A stretch of DNA of 9,448 bases from DATAEK01 sp036258055. GTDB lineage: Bacteria > Acidobacteriota > Vicinamibacteria > Vicinamibacterales > 2-12-FULL-66-21. The first letter of the stretch is position 1. Every line of letters starts with the position of its first letter. Positions 1 to 7,800 of this stretch are shown here, piece after piece. A program made the position numbers and the translations under genes. The notes under the pieces were generated by a model. It did no database searches, was not told the DNA's origin, and saw nothing but the letters and a program-made list of their open reading frames with translations. The stretch spans positions 1 through 9,448 of the forward strand of contig DATAEK010000365.1 in the NCBI GenBank assembly GCA_036258055.1, in the 5' to 3' direction.

Positions 1-684
1 AAGCCAGATCTGGTGACGCTGAGCATCGAGACGATGGCCCAGGCGCAACGCGCATTGAAGGGGCTCGAAGCGGCGCTTTCTGACGGCGCACCCGTGCCCG
101 ATGGTGCGCCGGCGGGCACCGCACCGCGGATGCCACCAGAGGTTGCCGAACGCGCGGCGCGATTGCTCGCGTCCCGCGACGTGCTCCTCGAAAAGATCCG
201 TTCGAGCACGACCCTCGAGTTCACCGCGGCGAAGATTCGCGTGCACGGCGACTATCACCTGGGTCAGGTTCTGTGGGCGGAGGGGGACTTCTACATCCTC
301 GACTTCGAAGGTGAGCCGCTACGCACGCTCGCCGAGCGGCGGCAGAAACAATCGCCACTCAAGGACGTGGCCGGGATGCTGCGATCGTTCGATTACGCAG
401 CGTACGCGAGCCTGTTTGCCAGAACGCCGTCGCAACCCGCCGAGTTCACGCGGCTCGAACCGTGGGGGCGGCTCTGGCAGACGTGGACGACGGGTGCATT
501 TCTGCGCGGCTACTTCGACGTCACGGGCGACGCCGTGTTCCTGCCGGCCGATCCGGGACAACGTGACGCCCTCCTCCGCTTTTTCATGCTCGACAAAGCC
601 CTCTACGAGCTGAACTACGAGATCAACAACCGCCCCGACTGGGTGCGTATCCCGCTCTGGGGCATCTTCGAGCTCCTTCAATGA
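1..684 (+). CDS. Maltokinase, 3' part (possible TreS-maltokinase fusion tail)
   Basis: The frame is open from the first base, so the gene begins upstream of the window; 227 residues are visible. Maltokinase uses ATP to phosphorylate maltose to maltose 1-phosphate, the donor used by GlgE in cytoplasmic alpha-glucan synthesis. The sequence shows the aminoglycoside-phosphotransferase-like catalytic loop HGDYHLGQ (visible residues 82-89, catalytic Asp84) and the metal-binding DFEGEP (101-106), followed by the RRQKQSPLKDVAGMLRSFDYA block typical of maltokinases. The C-terminal helical region ends in ...LWGIFELL, as expected of a complete C-terminus. In many bacteria this domain is fused behind trehalose synthase (TreS); the missing 5' part prevents deciding whether that is so here. 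treY follows 58 bases downstream on the same strand, which suggests one trehalose/glucan operon. The family call is firm; fused versus separate is open. Confidence 0.9.
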   Translation, partial: KPDLVTLSIETMAQAQRALKGLEAALSDGAPVPDGAPAGTAPRMPPEVAERAARLLASRDVLLEKIRSSTTLEFTAAKIRVHGDYHLGQVLWAEGDFYILDFEGEPLRTLAERRQKQSPLKDVAGMLRSFDYAAYASLFARTPSQPAEFTRLEPWGRLWQTWTTGAFLRGYFDVTGDAVFLPADPGQRDALLRFFMLDKALYELNYEINNRPDWVRIPLWGIFELLQ

Positions 685-706
685 GGGTTGACGCGAGCTC
701 ATTGAA
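677..706 (+). promoter_or_regulatory. Stem-loop across the maltokinase stop codon
   Basis: TTCAATGAG (677-685) and CTCATTGAA (698-706) form a perfect 9-bp inverted repeat with a 12-base loop. The maltokinase TGA (682-684) lies inside the left arm. GAGCTC is also repeated directly at 670-675 and 695-700. No T-run follows, so it does not look like an intrinsic terminator. It could tune treY expression, act as an mRNA processing site, or be a protein-binding dyad. The structure is seen; the role is inference. Confidence 0.45.
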
Positions 707-742
707 AAGCGTGCGAGTGATTCCGAGTAGACAGCCATAGAG

Positions 743-3733
743 ATGACTCCTGATCGACAGCGCGCCCGGCCCGCGTACGTGCCGCTGACGACGTATCGGC
801 TGCAGTTGCACCCAGGGTTCACGCTCGCTGACGCGCAGCAGGTGGTCCCGTATCTCGCGGCGCTTGGGATCGTCACCTGTTACACCTCACCGTACTTCAC
901 GGCGGCGCCGGGCAGCACGCACGGTTACGACGTGGCCAATCACAACGAGATCAACCCGGAGCTGGGGGGCGCGGCGGCGCACGACGCGTTCACCGCCGCT
1001 CTCAAGGCGCACGGGCTCGGCCACATCGTGGACTTCGTACCGAACCACATGGGCGTGGGGGACGGCGCGAATGCGTGGTGGAACGACGTGCTCGAGAACG
1101 GCCCGGGCTCCCCCTCGGCGGCGTTCTTCGACATCGACTGGGCGCCGGTGAAGCCGGAGCTGACGGCGCGACTGCTGCTGCCTATCCTCGGCGACCAGTA
1201 CGGCCGCGTGCTCGAGCGCGGCGAGCTGCAGCTGGTGTTCCGCGACGGGCAATTGAAGCTGACCTACGGCGCGCAGGAGCTGCCGATCAACGCCCGCGAA
1301 GCATCGCGGGTTCTGCGGCGCGCGATCGATCCGCTGGTCGCGACGCTCGGCGATACTGACCCCCCCGTCCTCGAGTTCCAGAGCATCGTCGCGTCGCTGC
1401 AGAATCTGCCGCCGTACATCGAAACACGACCCGAGCAGGTCGCGGAACGGCAGCGCGAGAAGGATGTGGCGAGAACCCGGCTCGCGCGGCTCGTTGGTGA
1501 ATCGCCTGACGTCGGAAGGGCGATCGAAGACGCCGTGCGGGCGTTCAACGGTGAAGCCGGACGGCCGGAGAGCTTCAACGCCCTTCACGACCTGCTGGAG
1601 GCGCAGCCGTACCGCCTTTCGTACTGGCGAACCGCGTCGCACGAAATCAACTACCGCCGGTTCTTCGACGTCAACACACTGGCGGGCCTGCGCGTCGAGA
1701 ACCCTGACGTCTTTGCCGCAACGCATCAACTGATCGGCGCGCTCATTCGTGACGGCAAGGTCCAGGCGATCCGCATCGATCATCCCGACGGCCTGTTCGA
1801 TCCGGTGCGCTATTTCGACGTATTGCAGGATCTCGCCGCGGGCGGACTGGGCGTCGAACGACATTCGGACAGCGCCGGCCGGCCGGATCGACCGTTCTAC
1901 GTCGTGGCCGAGAAGATCCTCTCCACCTCCGAGAAGCTGCCCGCCCGCTGGGCGGTTCACGGCACGACCGGCTACAACTACCTCAACGAGCTGAACGGGC
2001 TCTTCATCAACGCCGCGCAGGCCAGGCGGATGCGCCGCGCCTACGCGCGACTGACGGGCAGTACTGACGCCTTCATCGACGAGCTCTACGCCAGCAAGCG
2101 GCTGATCATGGACACCGCGATGGCGAGCGAGCTGAATGTGCTCGCCCATGTGCTCAACCGGATCAGCGAAAGCAACCGCAGGTCGCGCGATTTCACGCTC
2201 GACAGCCTGCGCCTCACCATCACCGAAGTCGTTGCCTGCTTCCCGGTGTATCGGACTTACGTGGACGAGCACGGCTGGACGGCCGAGGATCGCGCCGTTG
2301 TCGAACACGCCATCGTCGAGGCCCGGCGGCGTAATCCGGCGATGGAGTCGTCGCTCTTCGACTTCTTTCGAGAAGTGATGCTGGCTCGCGATCCAGACGA
2401 GGCGACAGACCCGCGGCGAAACGAACGGCGTGGCGGCTATCCGCCCGCTGACGCGAGCGAAGCCCGGGAACGGCTCGCCTTCGCGATGAGGTTTCAGCAG
2501 TACACCGCCCCGGTCCAGGCGAAAGGACTCGAGGATACGGCGTTCTACCGCTACAACATGCTGCTGTCGCTCAACGACGTCGGAGGCAACCCCGATCGCT
2601 TCGGACGCACCGTCGAGGAATTTCACGAGGCCAACCAGGAGCGGTTGCGGGTCTGGCCGTTCGAGATGATCACGACGTCCACGCACGATACGAAGCTCGG
2701 CGAAGACGTCCGCGCGCGGCTGAACGTTCTCTCGGAGATCCCGGATGACTGGGCACGCGAGGCGGGACGATGGATGCAGATCAATCGAACGCAGCGGACG
2801 CTCGTGGACGGAGTGCCCGCACCGGATCGCAACGAAGAGCAACGCTTCTACCAGGCCGTGCTCGGCGTCTGGCCGAATCTCAGCCCGCGAACGGCCTCGG
2901 CGCCGGCCGATCTGGTCGAACGGCTGCAGGCCTACATGCTGAAGTCAGTCAAAGAGGCCAAAGTCCACTCGAGCTGGCTCACGCCGAACCAGGCGTACGA
3001 GGACGCCATCGTGGCGTTCGTCGCGCGGGTCCTGACCGGCGCCGGCGGCGGCCGATTTCTCGCCGCCTTCGCGCCGTTCGCCCGGCGCGTGGCGCGCCTG
3101 GGTCTCGTGAACTCGCTCGCGCAGCTGACCCTGAAGTTAGGATCGCCAGGCATCCCCGACATCTACCAGGGTGCAGAACTGTGGGACCTCTCGCTCGTCG
3201 ATCCCGACAACCGGCGGCCGGTGGATTTCGCGCGTCGCGCGGACGCGCTCGCGGACATCGAGAAAGCGCTGGCACTTCAGAGTGAGGCGCGCGCCGCCTA
3301 CGTGTCCACGCTCCTCGACTCCTGGCCGGACGGTCGGATCAAGCTCCTGCTCACGGCAGCTGGTCTTCGGCTGAGGCGGGAGGAGCCTGAGCTCTTTCTC
3401 AGCGGCGACTACGTGCCTCTCGACACCGACGAGACGGTTCACGCCGGGGTCGTCGCGTTCGCGCGCGTCCTCGACGATCGGATCGCCATCTTCGCCGCGC
3501 CGCGTCTCTGCGCGCCGCTCGTGGACGACGCGCATCCGGTCCCGCTCGGCGGAGAACGCTGGAAGACTTCCCGGATCCTCCTCCCTCACGCGCTCGCCGG
3601 GCATGTGTTCCGCGACGAGCTGACCGGCGCCGAAATCCGTCCGACGGCAAACGGCGGTGACGCGTGGATCTTCGCCGGGCAGGTGTTCGAGCGGGTGCCG
3701 GTTGGATTGTTGAGAATCGCTGACGGGCGCTGA
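743..3733 (+). CDS. treY: Malto-oligosyltrehalose synthase (TreY, GH13)
   Basis: A complete 996-residue protein. TreY converts the reducing end of malto-oligosaccharides from an alpha-1,4 to an alpha,alpha-1,1 linkage, giving maltooligosyltrehalose; TreZ then releases trehalose. The N-terminus has the TreY signature TTYRLQLHPGFTLADA (residues 16-31) and SPYFTAAPGSTHGYDV (49-64). GH13 regions are intact: DFVPNHM (97-103), IRIDHPDGL with nucleophile Asp346, VAEKIL with acid/base Glu390, and STHDTK with Asp649. GIPDIYQGAELWDLSLVDPDNRRPVDF (803-829) is the late TreY block. The length is somewhat above the usual 700-900 residues. The ATG at 743 has only a weak upstream purine run; a GTG at 779 is a less likely start. 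No treZ or glgX lies in the window, so TreZ is presumably encoded nearby. The 58-base gap to maltokinase suggests co-transcription. Confidence 0.96.
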   Translation: MTPDRQRARPAYVPLTTYRLQLHPGFTLADAQQVVPYLAALGIVTCYTSPYFTAAPGSTHGYDVANHNEINPELGGAAAHDAFTAALKAHGLGHIVDFVPNHMGVGDGANAWWNDVLENGPGSPSAAFFDIDWAPVKPELTARLLLPILGDQYGRVLERGELQLVFRDGQLKLTYGAQELPINAREASRVLRRAIDPLVATLGDTDPPVLEFQSIVASLQNLPPYIETRPEQVAERQREKDVARTRLARLVGESPDVGRAIEDAVRAFNGEAGRPESFNALHDLLEAQPYRLSYWRTASHEINYRRFFDVNTLAGLRVENPDVFAATHQLIGALIRDGKVQAIRIDHPDGLFDPVRYFDVLQDLAAGGLGVERHSDSAGRPDRPFYVVAEKILSTSEKLPARWAVHGTTGYNYLNELNGLFINAAQARRMRRAYARLTGSTDAFIDELYASKRLIMDTAMASELNVLAHVLNRISESNRRSRDFTLDSLRLTITEVVACFPVYRTYVDEHGWTAEDRAVVEHAIVEARRRNPAMESSLFDFFREVMLARDPDEATDPRRNERRGGYPPADASEARERLAFAMRFQQYTAPVQAKGLEDTAFYRYNMLLSLNDVGGNPDRFGRTVEEFHEANQERLRVWPFEMITTSTHDTKLGEDVRARLNVLSEIPDDWAREAGRWMQINRTQRTLVDGVPAPDRNEEQRFYQAVLGVWPNLSPRTASAPADLVERLQAYMLKSVKEAKVHSSWLTPNQAYEDAIVAFVARVLTGAGGGRFLAAFAPFARRVARLGLVNSLAQLTLKLGSPGIPDIYQGAELWDLSLVDPDNRRPVDFARRADALADIEKALALQSEARAAYVSTLLDSWPDGRIKLLLTAAGLRLRREEPELFLSGDYVPLDTDETVHAGVVAFARVLDDRIAIFAAPRLCAPLVDDAHPVPLGGERWKTSRILLPHALAGHVFRDELTGAEIRPTANGGDAWIFAGQVFERVPVGLLRIADGR

Positions 3734-3746
3734 CGCGCGCCGCGGC

Positions 3747-3767
3747 CAGCGGGCAGCCGACAGCCGC
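3747..3767. repeat. 7-bp tandem repeat between treY and the methyltransferase gene
   Basis: Three adjacent heptamers follow the pattern CAGC(C/G)G(N): CAGCGGG at 3747, CAGCCGA at 3754 and CAGCCGC at 3761. They fill half of the 42-base gap between two convergent genes. The gap has no stem followed by a T-run, so no intrinsic terminator is evident for either gene. A similar heptamer run lies at the other end of the methyltransferase gene (4937-4957). Confidence 0.5.
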
Positions 3768-3775
3768 TTCGAACG

Positions 3776-4933
3776 CTATCCCAACTTCTCCACGAAGTAC
3801 CGATATCCCTGCCACTCGGGTCCGCCGCGCTCGTCGTTCTCGACGAAGAACGCCTGGCCGCCATGCTTCCGAACGAGCTCCAGGACCTCGTCGTGGTGGA
3901 CGCCGTGCATCGGAAAACCGGCGAGTACTGCGCCGCCGGCTGGCGGCAGCAGGTCGTGGATATCCGCGAACGTGGGCTCGGCGATCGGTGTTGGCGTGCC
4001 CCACGCTTCCGCCACGGGACTGCCGGCCGATACGGCGATCGGCATCTCGAGCGTCGTCGATCCCTTGTCGCCGAACCACGAGATGCCCTCGTGCACCAGG
4101 TCGAGCACGCAGGTGAACGATCCCCCGTCCGGCGGCGCCTCGATCGTCAGGGTCATGCGAGCGCTGTCGCTCGGCGCCAGCCGACCAGGCACCGACGTTC
4201 TTCCATCGTCCTGGACCAGCATGTCGCCGGCGGGCGACAGCCAGTGGTTCCCGAGCCGAATCACCCCGACGGCAGCCTGATCCCAAACCGACGCTGATAG
4301 GTTCTCCGCGACGATTTCGATCTCCCTCCGCTCGCCCGCGTGCATCGCTTGGGGGCGTTCTTCTGCGAGCTGGAGACGCGCGCGATACGCGTCATCCGGC
4401 ATCGCGATCGGCCGCGTGGCGGCTTCCTGAGGCGATCGCCGGTGGGATGTGAGCTGGAAAACGGTGATGCCGCCGAACCGAAGCAGCCGCAGGAATTCTT
4501 CTATGTACGCTCGGGCAGCGGCGGGCGGGAGATGCTGAAGGACGATGTCCGAATAGACGAAGTCGAAGCTCCCCGACTCGAGCTGGCGCAGATCGTTTGT
4601 GTCGTTGAGGACGTATCGCACTGATCCTGGCGTGCGATTCACGTGGTTCGCCAGGCGCAGCATCGTCGGGGAGACGTCGACGCCGACGACCTCGTCGAAC
4701 AGGGCGCCGAGCGCCTGGGTGAGCCGTCCGACGCCACAGCCGAAATCGAGCGCGCGGCCAGGGCGCGGCGGATGTCCCAGCTGCCGCAGCTGATACATGA
4801 GGAGCGAGATCTCGCGACGTCCGGTCGCGAAAAACGCGTTCACGTCCCAGCGGCGGCCGCGCTTCGTTTCGTCCGAAAGGATCGCCCACAACGGATCGGC
4901 CTGCGCGGCCGACTCCCAGAAGTCGTCACTCAT
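3776..4933 (-). CDS. SAM-dependent methyltransferase with an added beta-sandwich domain
   Basis: A complete 385-residue protein, probably cytoplasmic (no signal peptide or membrane segment). Residues 1-165 form a class I methyltransferase core: motif I LDFGCGVGR (62-70) for SAM binding, acidic Asp86 after strand 2 (VVGVDVS), and FDFVYSDIVLQHLP (123-136) as motif IV/post-motif. Residues about 203-300 look like an all-beta domain containing LGNHWL, DDGRT and VLDLVHEGISWF, a pattern I associate with accessory domains of glycosyltransferases and cell-surface polysaccharide enzymes. Residues 341-385 (HGVHHDEVLELV, then GPEWQGYRYFV) resemble the usual C-terminal end of class I methyltransferases, so the beta domain appears inserted within the fold. 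The substrate is unknown; a sugar or surface-glycan methylation role is inference. The start is ATG, with GGGAG (4941-4945 complement) seven bases upstream. The gene lies 26 bases behind the S9 peptidase, so the two are probably co-transcribed. Confidence 0.85.
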   Translation of the reverse strand: MSDDFWESAAQADPLWAILSDETKRGRRWDVNAFFATGRREISLLMYQLRQLGHPPRPGRALDFGCGVGRLTQALGALFDEVVGVDVSPTMLRLANHVNRTPGSVRYVLNDTNDLRQLESGSFDFVYSDIVLQHLPPAAARAYIEEFLRLLRFGGITVFQLTSHRRSPQEAATRPIAMPDDAYRARLQLAEERPQAMHAGERREIEIVAENLSASVWDQAAVGVIRLGNHWLSPAGDMLVQDDGRTSVPGRLAPSDSARMTLTIEAPPDGGSFTCVLDLVHEGISWFGDKGSTTLEMPIAVSAGSPVAEAWGTPTPIAEPTFADIHDLLPPAGGAVLAGFPMHGVHHDEVLELVRKHGGQAFFVENDERGGPEWQGYRYFVEKLG

Positions 4934-4936
4934 CTG

Positions 4937-4957
4937 CCGACTCCCGACTGTCGACTC
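4937..4957. repeat. 7-bp tandem repeat upstream of the methyltransferase gene
   Basis: Three heptamers on the plus strand: CCGACTC at 4937, CCGACTG at 4944 and TCGACTC at 4951; a further CGACT follows at 4957-4961. They fill almost all of the 26-base gap between the S9 peptidase stop and the methyltransferase ATG. On the minus strand the junction of the first two units supplies the Shine-Dalgarno-like GGGAG used by the methyltransferase gene. The units resemble CCGACAG in the run at 3747-3767. Confidence 0.5.
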
Positions 4958-4959
4958 GA

Positions 4960-7725
4960 CTATCTTTGCCGCTTCTCCCCCGTCAACTCCTTCTCGCGGT
5001 TCAATTCGACGATGTCGACGCTGTCGGAAGACTTGCCGAGCAGATGCCGCGCGAAGTAGTCGCCGCGCAGCCAGTTCACGTAGGCCGCATCGGCGGCGTA
5101 GCCGTGGCGGATGCCCGGCAGCACGAACATGTCGAAGCGCTTGTTCGCCTTGATCAACGCGTCGGCGAGCCGGTAGGTGTTTCCCGGGTGCACGTTGTTG
5201 TCGATGTCCCCGGTGATCAGCATCAGGTTGCCTTTGAGGTTCTTCGCCAGCTCCGAGTTCTTCTCGATGTCGTACTCGAAGGTGACCTTGCCGTCCTTTT
5301 CGATTTCCTTGATGCCGTGGTGCTTCTCGCTCCAGCTGTTGTTGTAAATGTTGTTCTCGTGATTGCCGGATTCCGACCAGCCGACCTTGAAGAAGTCGGG
5401 ATAGACGAGCATCGCGGCCGCCGTCATGAAGCCGCCACCGGAGTGGCCCCAGATGCCGACGCGATTGACGTCGATGTACGGATAACGGCGCGCGAGCTGC
5501 TCGATAGCGGCCTTCTTGTCGGCCAGGCCGTAGTCACGGAGGTTGCCATACCCGTAGTTGTGGTACCACTTCGAGCGCTGCGGGTTGCCGCCGCGGTTGC
5601 CCACCTCGATGACGACGAACCCGAACTGCGCCAGCGAGATGTTGTTGCTGCGCGGGTTGAACGTCTTGGTGACGCTCTCGGTCTGCGGTCCAGGATAGAC
5701 GTAGGCGATGATCGGATACTTCCGGTTCGGATCGAAATCGAACGGCTTGTACATCACGCCGTAGAGGTCGGTCACGCCGTCGTCCGCCTTTACCATGAAG
5801 GGCTCGGGGAACTTGAAGCCCAGTTCCATCAGCGGGCCGAGATCCGGCGTCTCGATCTTCATGACCGGCGCGCCGGTCGCGTCGAAGAGCGCGCTCTCGG
5901 GAGCGCTGTTCACCCGCGACGAGTTGTCGAGGAAGTACTTCGTCGACTCCGGCATGGAAACGGTGTGAGACGCGTTGCCCGGATTCAAGATCTTCAGACC
6001 GGTACCGTCCAGACCGACGCGGTACAAGTGGGTGTAGTACGGGTCCTCACCCTTTTCGCGCCCGCCCGCCGAAATGTAGATCGTGCGCGTCTTGTCGTCG
6101 ACCCCTTCGATGCCGGTCGCGACGTATTCGCCCTCGGTGATCCGATTCTTCAGCGCGCCGGTGTTGGCATCGTAGAGATAGAGGTGACCCCAGCCGTCGC
6201 GCTCCGACCAGAAGACCATCTCGCTGCCGTTGGCGACGAGCCGGAGCGGCTTGGTCTCGATGTAGGTGTTGAGGCGTTCCTCGATCAGCGGTTTGACCTC
6301 GCCGGTCGTCGTGTTCGCCAGCACCACGTCGAGGCGGTGCATGTCGCGGCTGAGGCGAGTGAAATACAGCTTGTCGTTGGAGTCGCTGAGCCATTCCGCG
6401 GGAACCGGTCTGCCCTGCGCGTTGACGATACCGCCGCCGCCACCGCCCCCGCGTCCGGCCGTCTGGCCCGGCCGCGGCGGTTTGGTCGCGATGTTGAGCG
6501 TCTGATCCTTGAATCGATCCGCGTTCATCTTCACCCGGTTCTTCGTTGCGAGGGCCAAGACCTCGATCGCCGACTGCGGCACGTTCTCCTCACCGGGCAT
6601 CGCGTAGCGGTAGGTCTCGAGGGTCGGACGCGGACTGGACAGCGAGTTGATGACCCACAGATCCTTGACCTTGCGAACGTCGCGGCGGACGAGCGCGATG
6701 TGGCTGGAATCGCGCGACCAGACGATGTTGATCGCCGCGACCCGCGCGTTCTTCGCGTCCACTTCTTCGCGCTGCTCCTGCTGCTGTTCGCCTTCCTGTT
6801 GCTGCTGCTGCTGTTCCTGCTGCTGTTGCTCGTCCTGCTGGACCGTGCCGTTGCCGTTGCGCGCGTAGCTGTAGAACTCCACGCCGTCGGTCGTCAGCTG
6901 CGTCTCGGCGATTGTCGTGTCATTCGCGTTCTTGCGCGCCTTCTCGTAGTTCGCCGCATCCATGATGAACAGATTGTGGTTGCGCGCGAAGATCACGGTC
7001 TTGCCATCGGGTGAGAGCGACGCCCAGCGCGGCTGACGCTCTTCTTCCTTGTAGTCTTCGAGCAGCGTGACCTTGGCCGTCGCGACGTCGTACTCGAAAT
7101 GCAGCGTGCGATTGCGCGGCCCCCGGCCACCGGCGGGCGCGCCGCGTCCGCCGCCCTGGCCGCGCTGACCCTGCTGCGGACCAACGTCGGCCGCCGAGTC
7201 GTCATCGCCGCCCTTGGCCGCGCCCTGCTGCTCGGTCGTGATCGCCCGTGGTTTGGTGGTGAGGATGCTCGCATCGGCCGGAACCTGCACGTCGAACTCG
7301 AACGCCGTGTCGTTGCGAACGAACTTGACGCTCTGGAACGGCAGGTGCTGCGCGTCGTAGGGGATCCGCGTGATCGAGGTCAGCGTCGCCGCCATCTTCG
7401 CGTGATCGAACACCGGCGCCTTCGATTTGCGCACCGGATCGACGAAGTAGAAGCGGCGGCCGTCGCGCGTCTGATAGGCGTACCAGAAGCGGTCGCTCGA
7501 CTCCAGCCATCGGGGCGTAACTGACGTGTCGAACACCAGCTTCGCGACCTTCTGGGAGGTCCAGTTGGCGGCGAGGTCGTAGTTCGGAGCGAGCGCCGGG
7601 GTCAGCGCCGCGGCGCCTTGCGGGCTCTGCGCGCGCATGGCCGGCGCGACGTAGACTGCGATCACGGATAGACAGACAACCAGCAGCACGCGCGCGCCGC
7701 GCGCGGCAGCAGCCCGATACGCCAT
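4960..7725 (-). CDS. Secreted S9 family serine peptidase (prolyl oligopeptidase/DPP-like)
   Basis: A complete 921-residue enzyme from the ATG at 7725, chosen because AGGAGGG lies five bases upstream; an ATG at 7800 would add 25 residues and spoil the signal peptide. Residues 1-32 are an export signal: an Arg-containing start, a hydrophobic core VLLVVCLSVIAVYVA, then a likely cleavage site near APAMRA. It should therefore act outside the cytoplasmic membrane, hydrolysing peptides. Residues about 40-640 fit the beta-propeller region. The C-terminal alpha/beta hydrolase has Tyr677 (VYPGP, oxyanion), nucleophile Ser762 (GHSGGG), Asp842 (GDIDNNVHP) and His874 (RHGY). The spacings Ser-Asp 80 and Asp-His 32 are close to human DPP4 (78 and 32). 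The Glu pair that marks true DPP-IV was not found, so exact specificity is open. Three low-complexity stretches lie in the propeller: Gly/Arg/Gln-rich 184-206, Gln/Glu-rich 296-321, and a 7-Gly run at 426-432. Confidence 0.93.
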   Translation of the reverse strand: MAYRAAAARGARVLLVVCLSVIAVYVAPAMRAQSPQGAAALTPALAPNYDLAANWTSQKVAKLVFDTSVTPRWLESSDRFWYAYQTRDGRRFYFVDPVRKSKAPVFDHAKMAATLTSITRIPYDAQHLPFQSVKFVRNDTAFEFDVQVPADASILTTKPRAITTEQQGAAKGGDDDSAADVGPQQGQRGQGGGRGAPAGGRGPRNRTLHFEYDVATAKVTLLEDYKEEERQPRWASLSPDGKTVIFARNHNLFIMDAANYEKARKNANDTTIAETQLTTDGVEFYSYARNGNGTVQQDEQQQQEQQQQQQEGEQQQEQREEVDAKNARVAAINIVWSRDSSHIALVRRDVRKVKDLWVINSLSSPRPTLETYRYAMPGEENVPQSAIEVLALATKNRVKMNADRFKDQTLNIATKPPRPGQTAGRGGGGGGGIVNAQGRPVPAEWLSDSNDKLYFTRLSRDMHRLDVVLANTTTGEVKPLIEERLNTYIETKPLRLVANGSEMVFWSERDGWGHLYLYDANTGALKNRITEGEYVATGIEGVDDKTRTIYISAGGREKGEDPYYTHLYRVGLDGTGLKILNPGNASHTVSMPESTKYFLDNSSRVNSAPESALFDATGAPVMKIETPDLGPLMELGFKFPEPFMVKADDGVTDLYGVMYKPFDFDPNRKYPIIAYVYPGPQTESVTKTFNPRSNNISLAQFGFVVIEVGNRGGNPQRSKWYHNYGYGNLRDYGLADKKAAIEQLARRYPYIDVNRVGIWGHSGGGFMTAAAMLVYPDFFKVGWSESGNHENNIYNNSWSEKHHGIKEIEKDGKVTFEYDIEKNSELAKNLKGNLMLITGDIDNNVHPGNTYRLADALIKANKRFDMFVLPGIRHGYAADAAYVNWLRGDYFARHLLGKSSDSVDIVELNREKELTGEKRQR
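6763..6840 (-). repeat. Gln/Glu-rich low-complexity insertion in the S9 peptidase
   Basis: Twenty-six codons (residues 296-321) encode 16 Gln and 7 Glu. On the plus strand this is a run of CTG/TTG triplets broken by TTC and CTC, resembling a trinucleotide microsatellite. It is in frame and flanked by normal propeller sequence, so it probably forms a flexible, charged surface loop. Its length may vary between strains through replication slippage. Confidence 0.75.
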
Positions 7726-7730
7726 AACCA

Positions 7731-7737
7731 CCCTCCT
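7731..7737 (-). promoter_or_regulatory. Strong ribosome binding site of the S9 peptidase
   Basis: Read on the minus strand this is AGGAGGG, five bases before the ATG at 7725-7723. It is the best Shine-Dalgarno match in the window and decides the start codon. It implies high translation of the peptidase. Confidence 0.85.
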
Positions 7738-7771
7738 ACAAGCTGTGAGAAGAGACCCGGATTGCGGTGAA

Positions 7772-7800
7772 AACGTAGCAGGTACCGTGACGAATCTCAA
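7772..7800 (-). promoter_or_regulatory. Candidate sigma-70-type promoter of the peptidase operon
   Basis: On the minus strand TTGAGA (7800-7795) matches five of six -35 consensus bases. After exactly 17 bases comes TACGTT (7777-7772), a weak -10 that keeps the T, A and final T. Transcription would begin near 7765, giving a leader of about 40 bases that contains the AGGAGGG site. The spacing and location are good but the -10 is poor. Confidence 0.35.

Noticed and set aside
887..2842. 651-codon open frame on the minus strand
   Set aside because: It is antisense to treY, which has every GH13 motif in the plus frame; this is a GC-rich shadow frame.
3734..3775. Bidirectional terminator between the convergent treY and methyltransferase genes
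   Set aside because: Only a 5-bp GCGGC/GCCGC pairing with a long loop is present, with no T-run on either strand.
4966..7014. 682-codon open frame on the plus strand
   Set aside because: It lies opposite the S9 peptidase, whose catalytic triad, signal peptide and ribosome binding site are clear. Long antisense frames are expected in GC-rich genes. Its product is rich in Val, Arg and Asp and has no recognisable domain.
7672..7674. Cys18 of the peptidase signal sequence as a lipoprotein site
   Set aside because: The Cys is inside the hydrophobic core (LLVVCLSV) with no small residues in lipobox arrangement, and a normal cleavage region follows.
7723..7800. Upstream ATG of the S9 peptidase at 7800
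   Set aside because: It would add 25 residues before a well-formed signal peptide, would overlap the promoter candidate, and would ignore the AGGAGGG five bases before the ATG at 7725.
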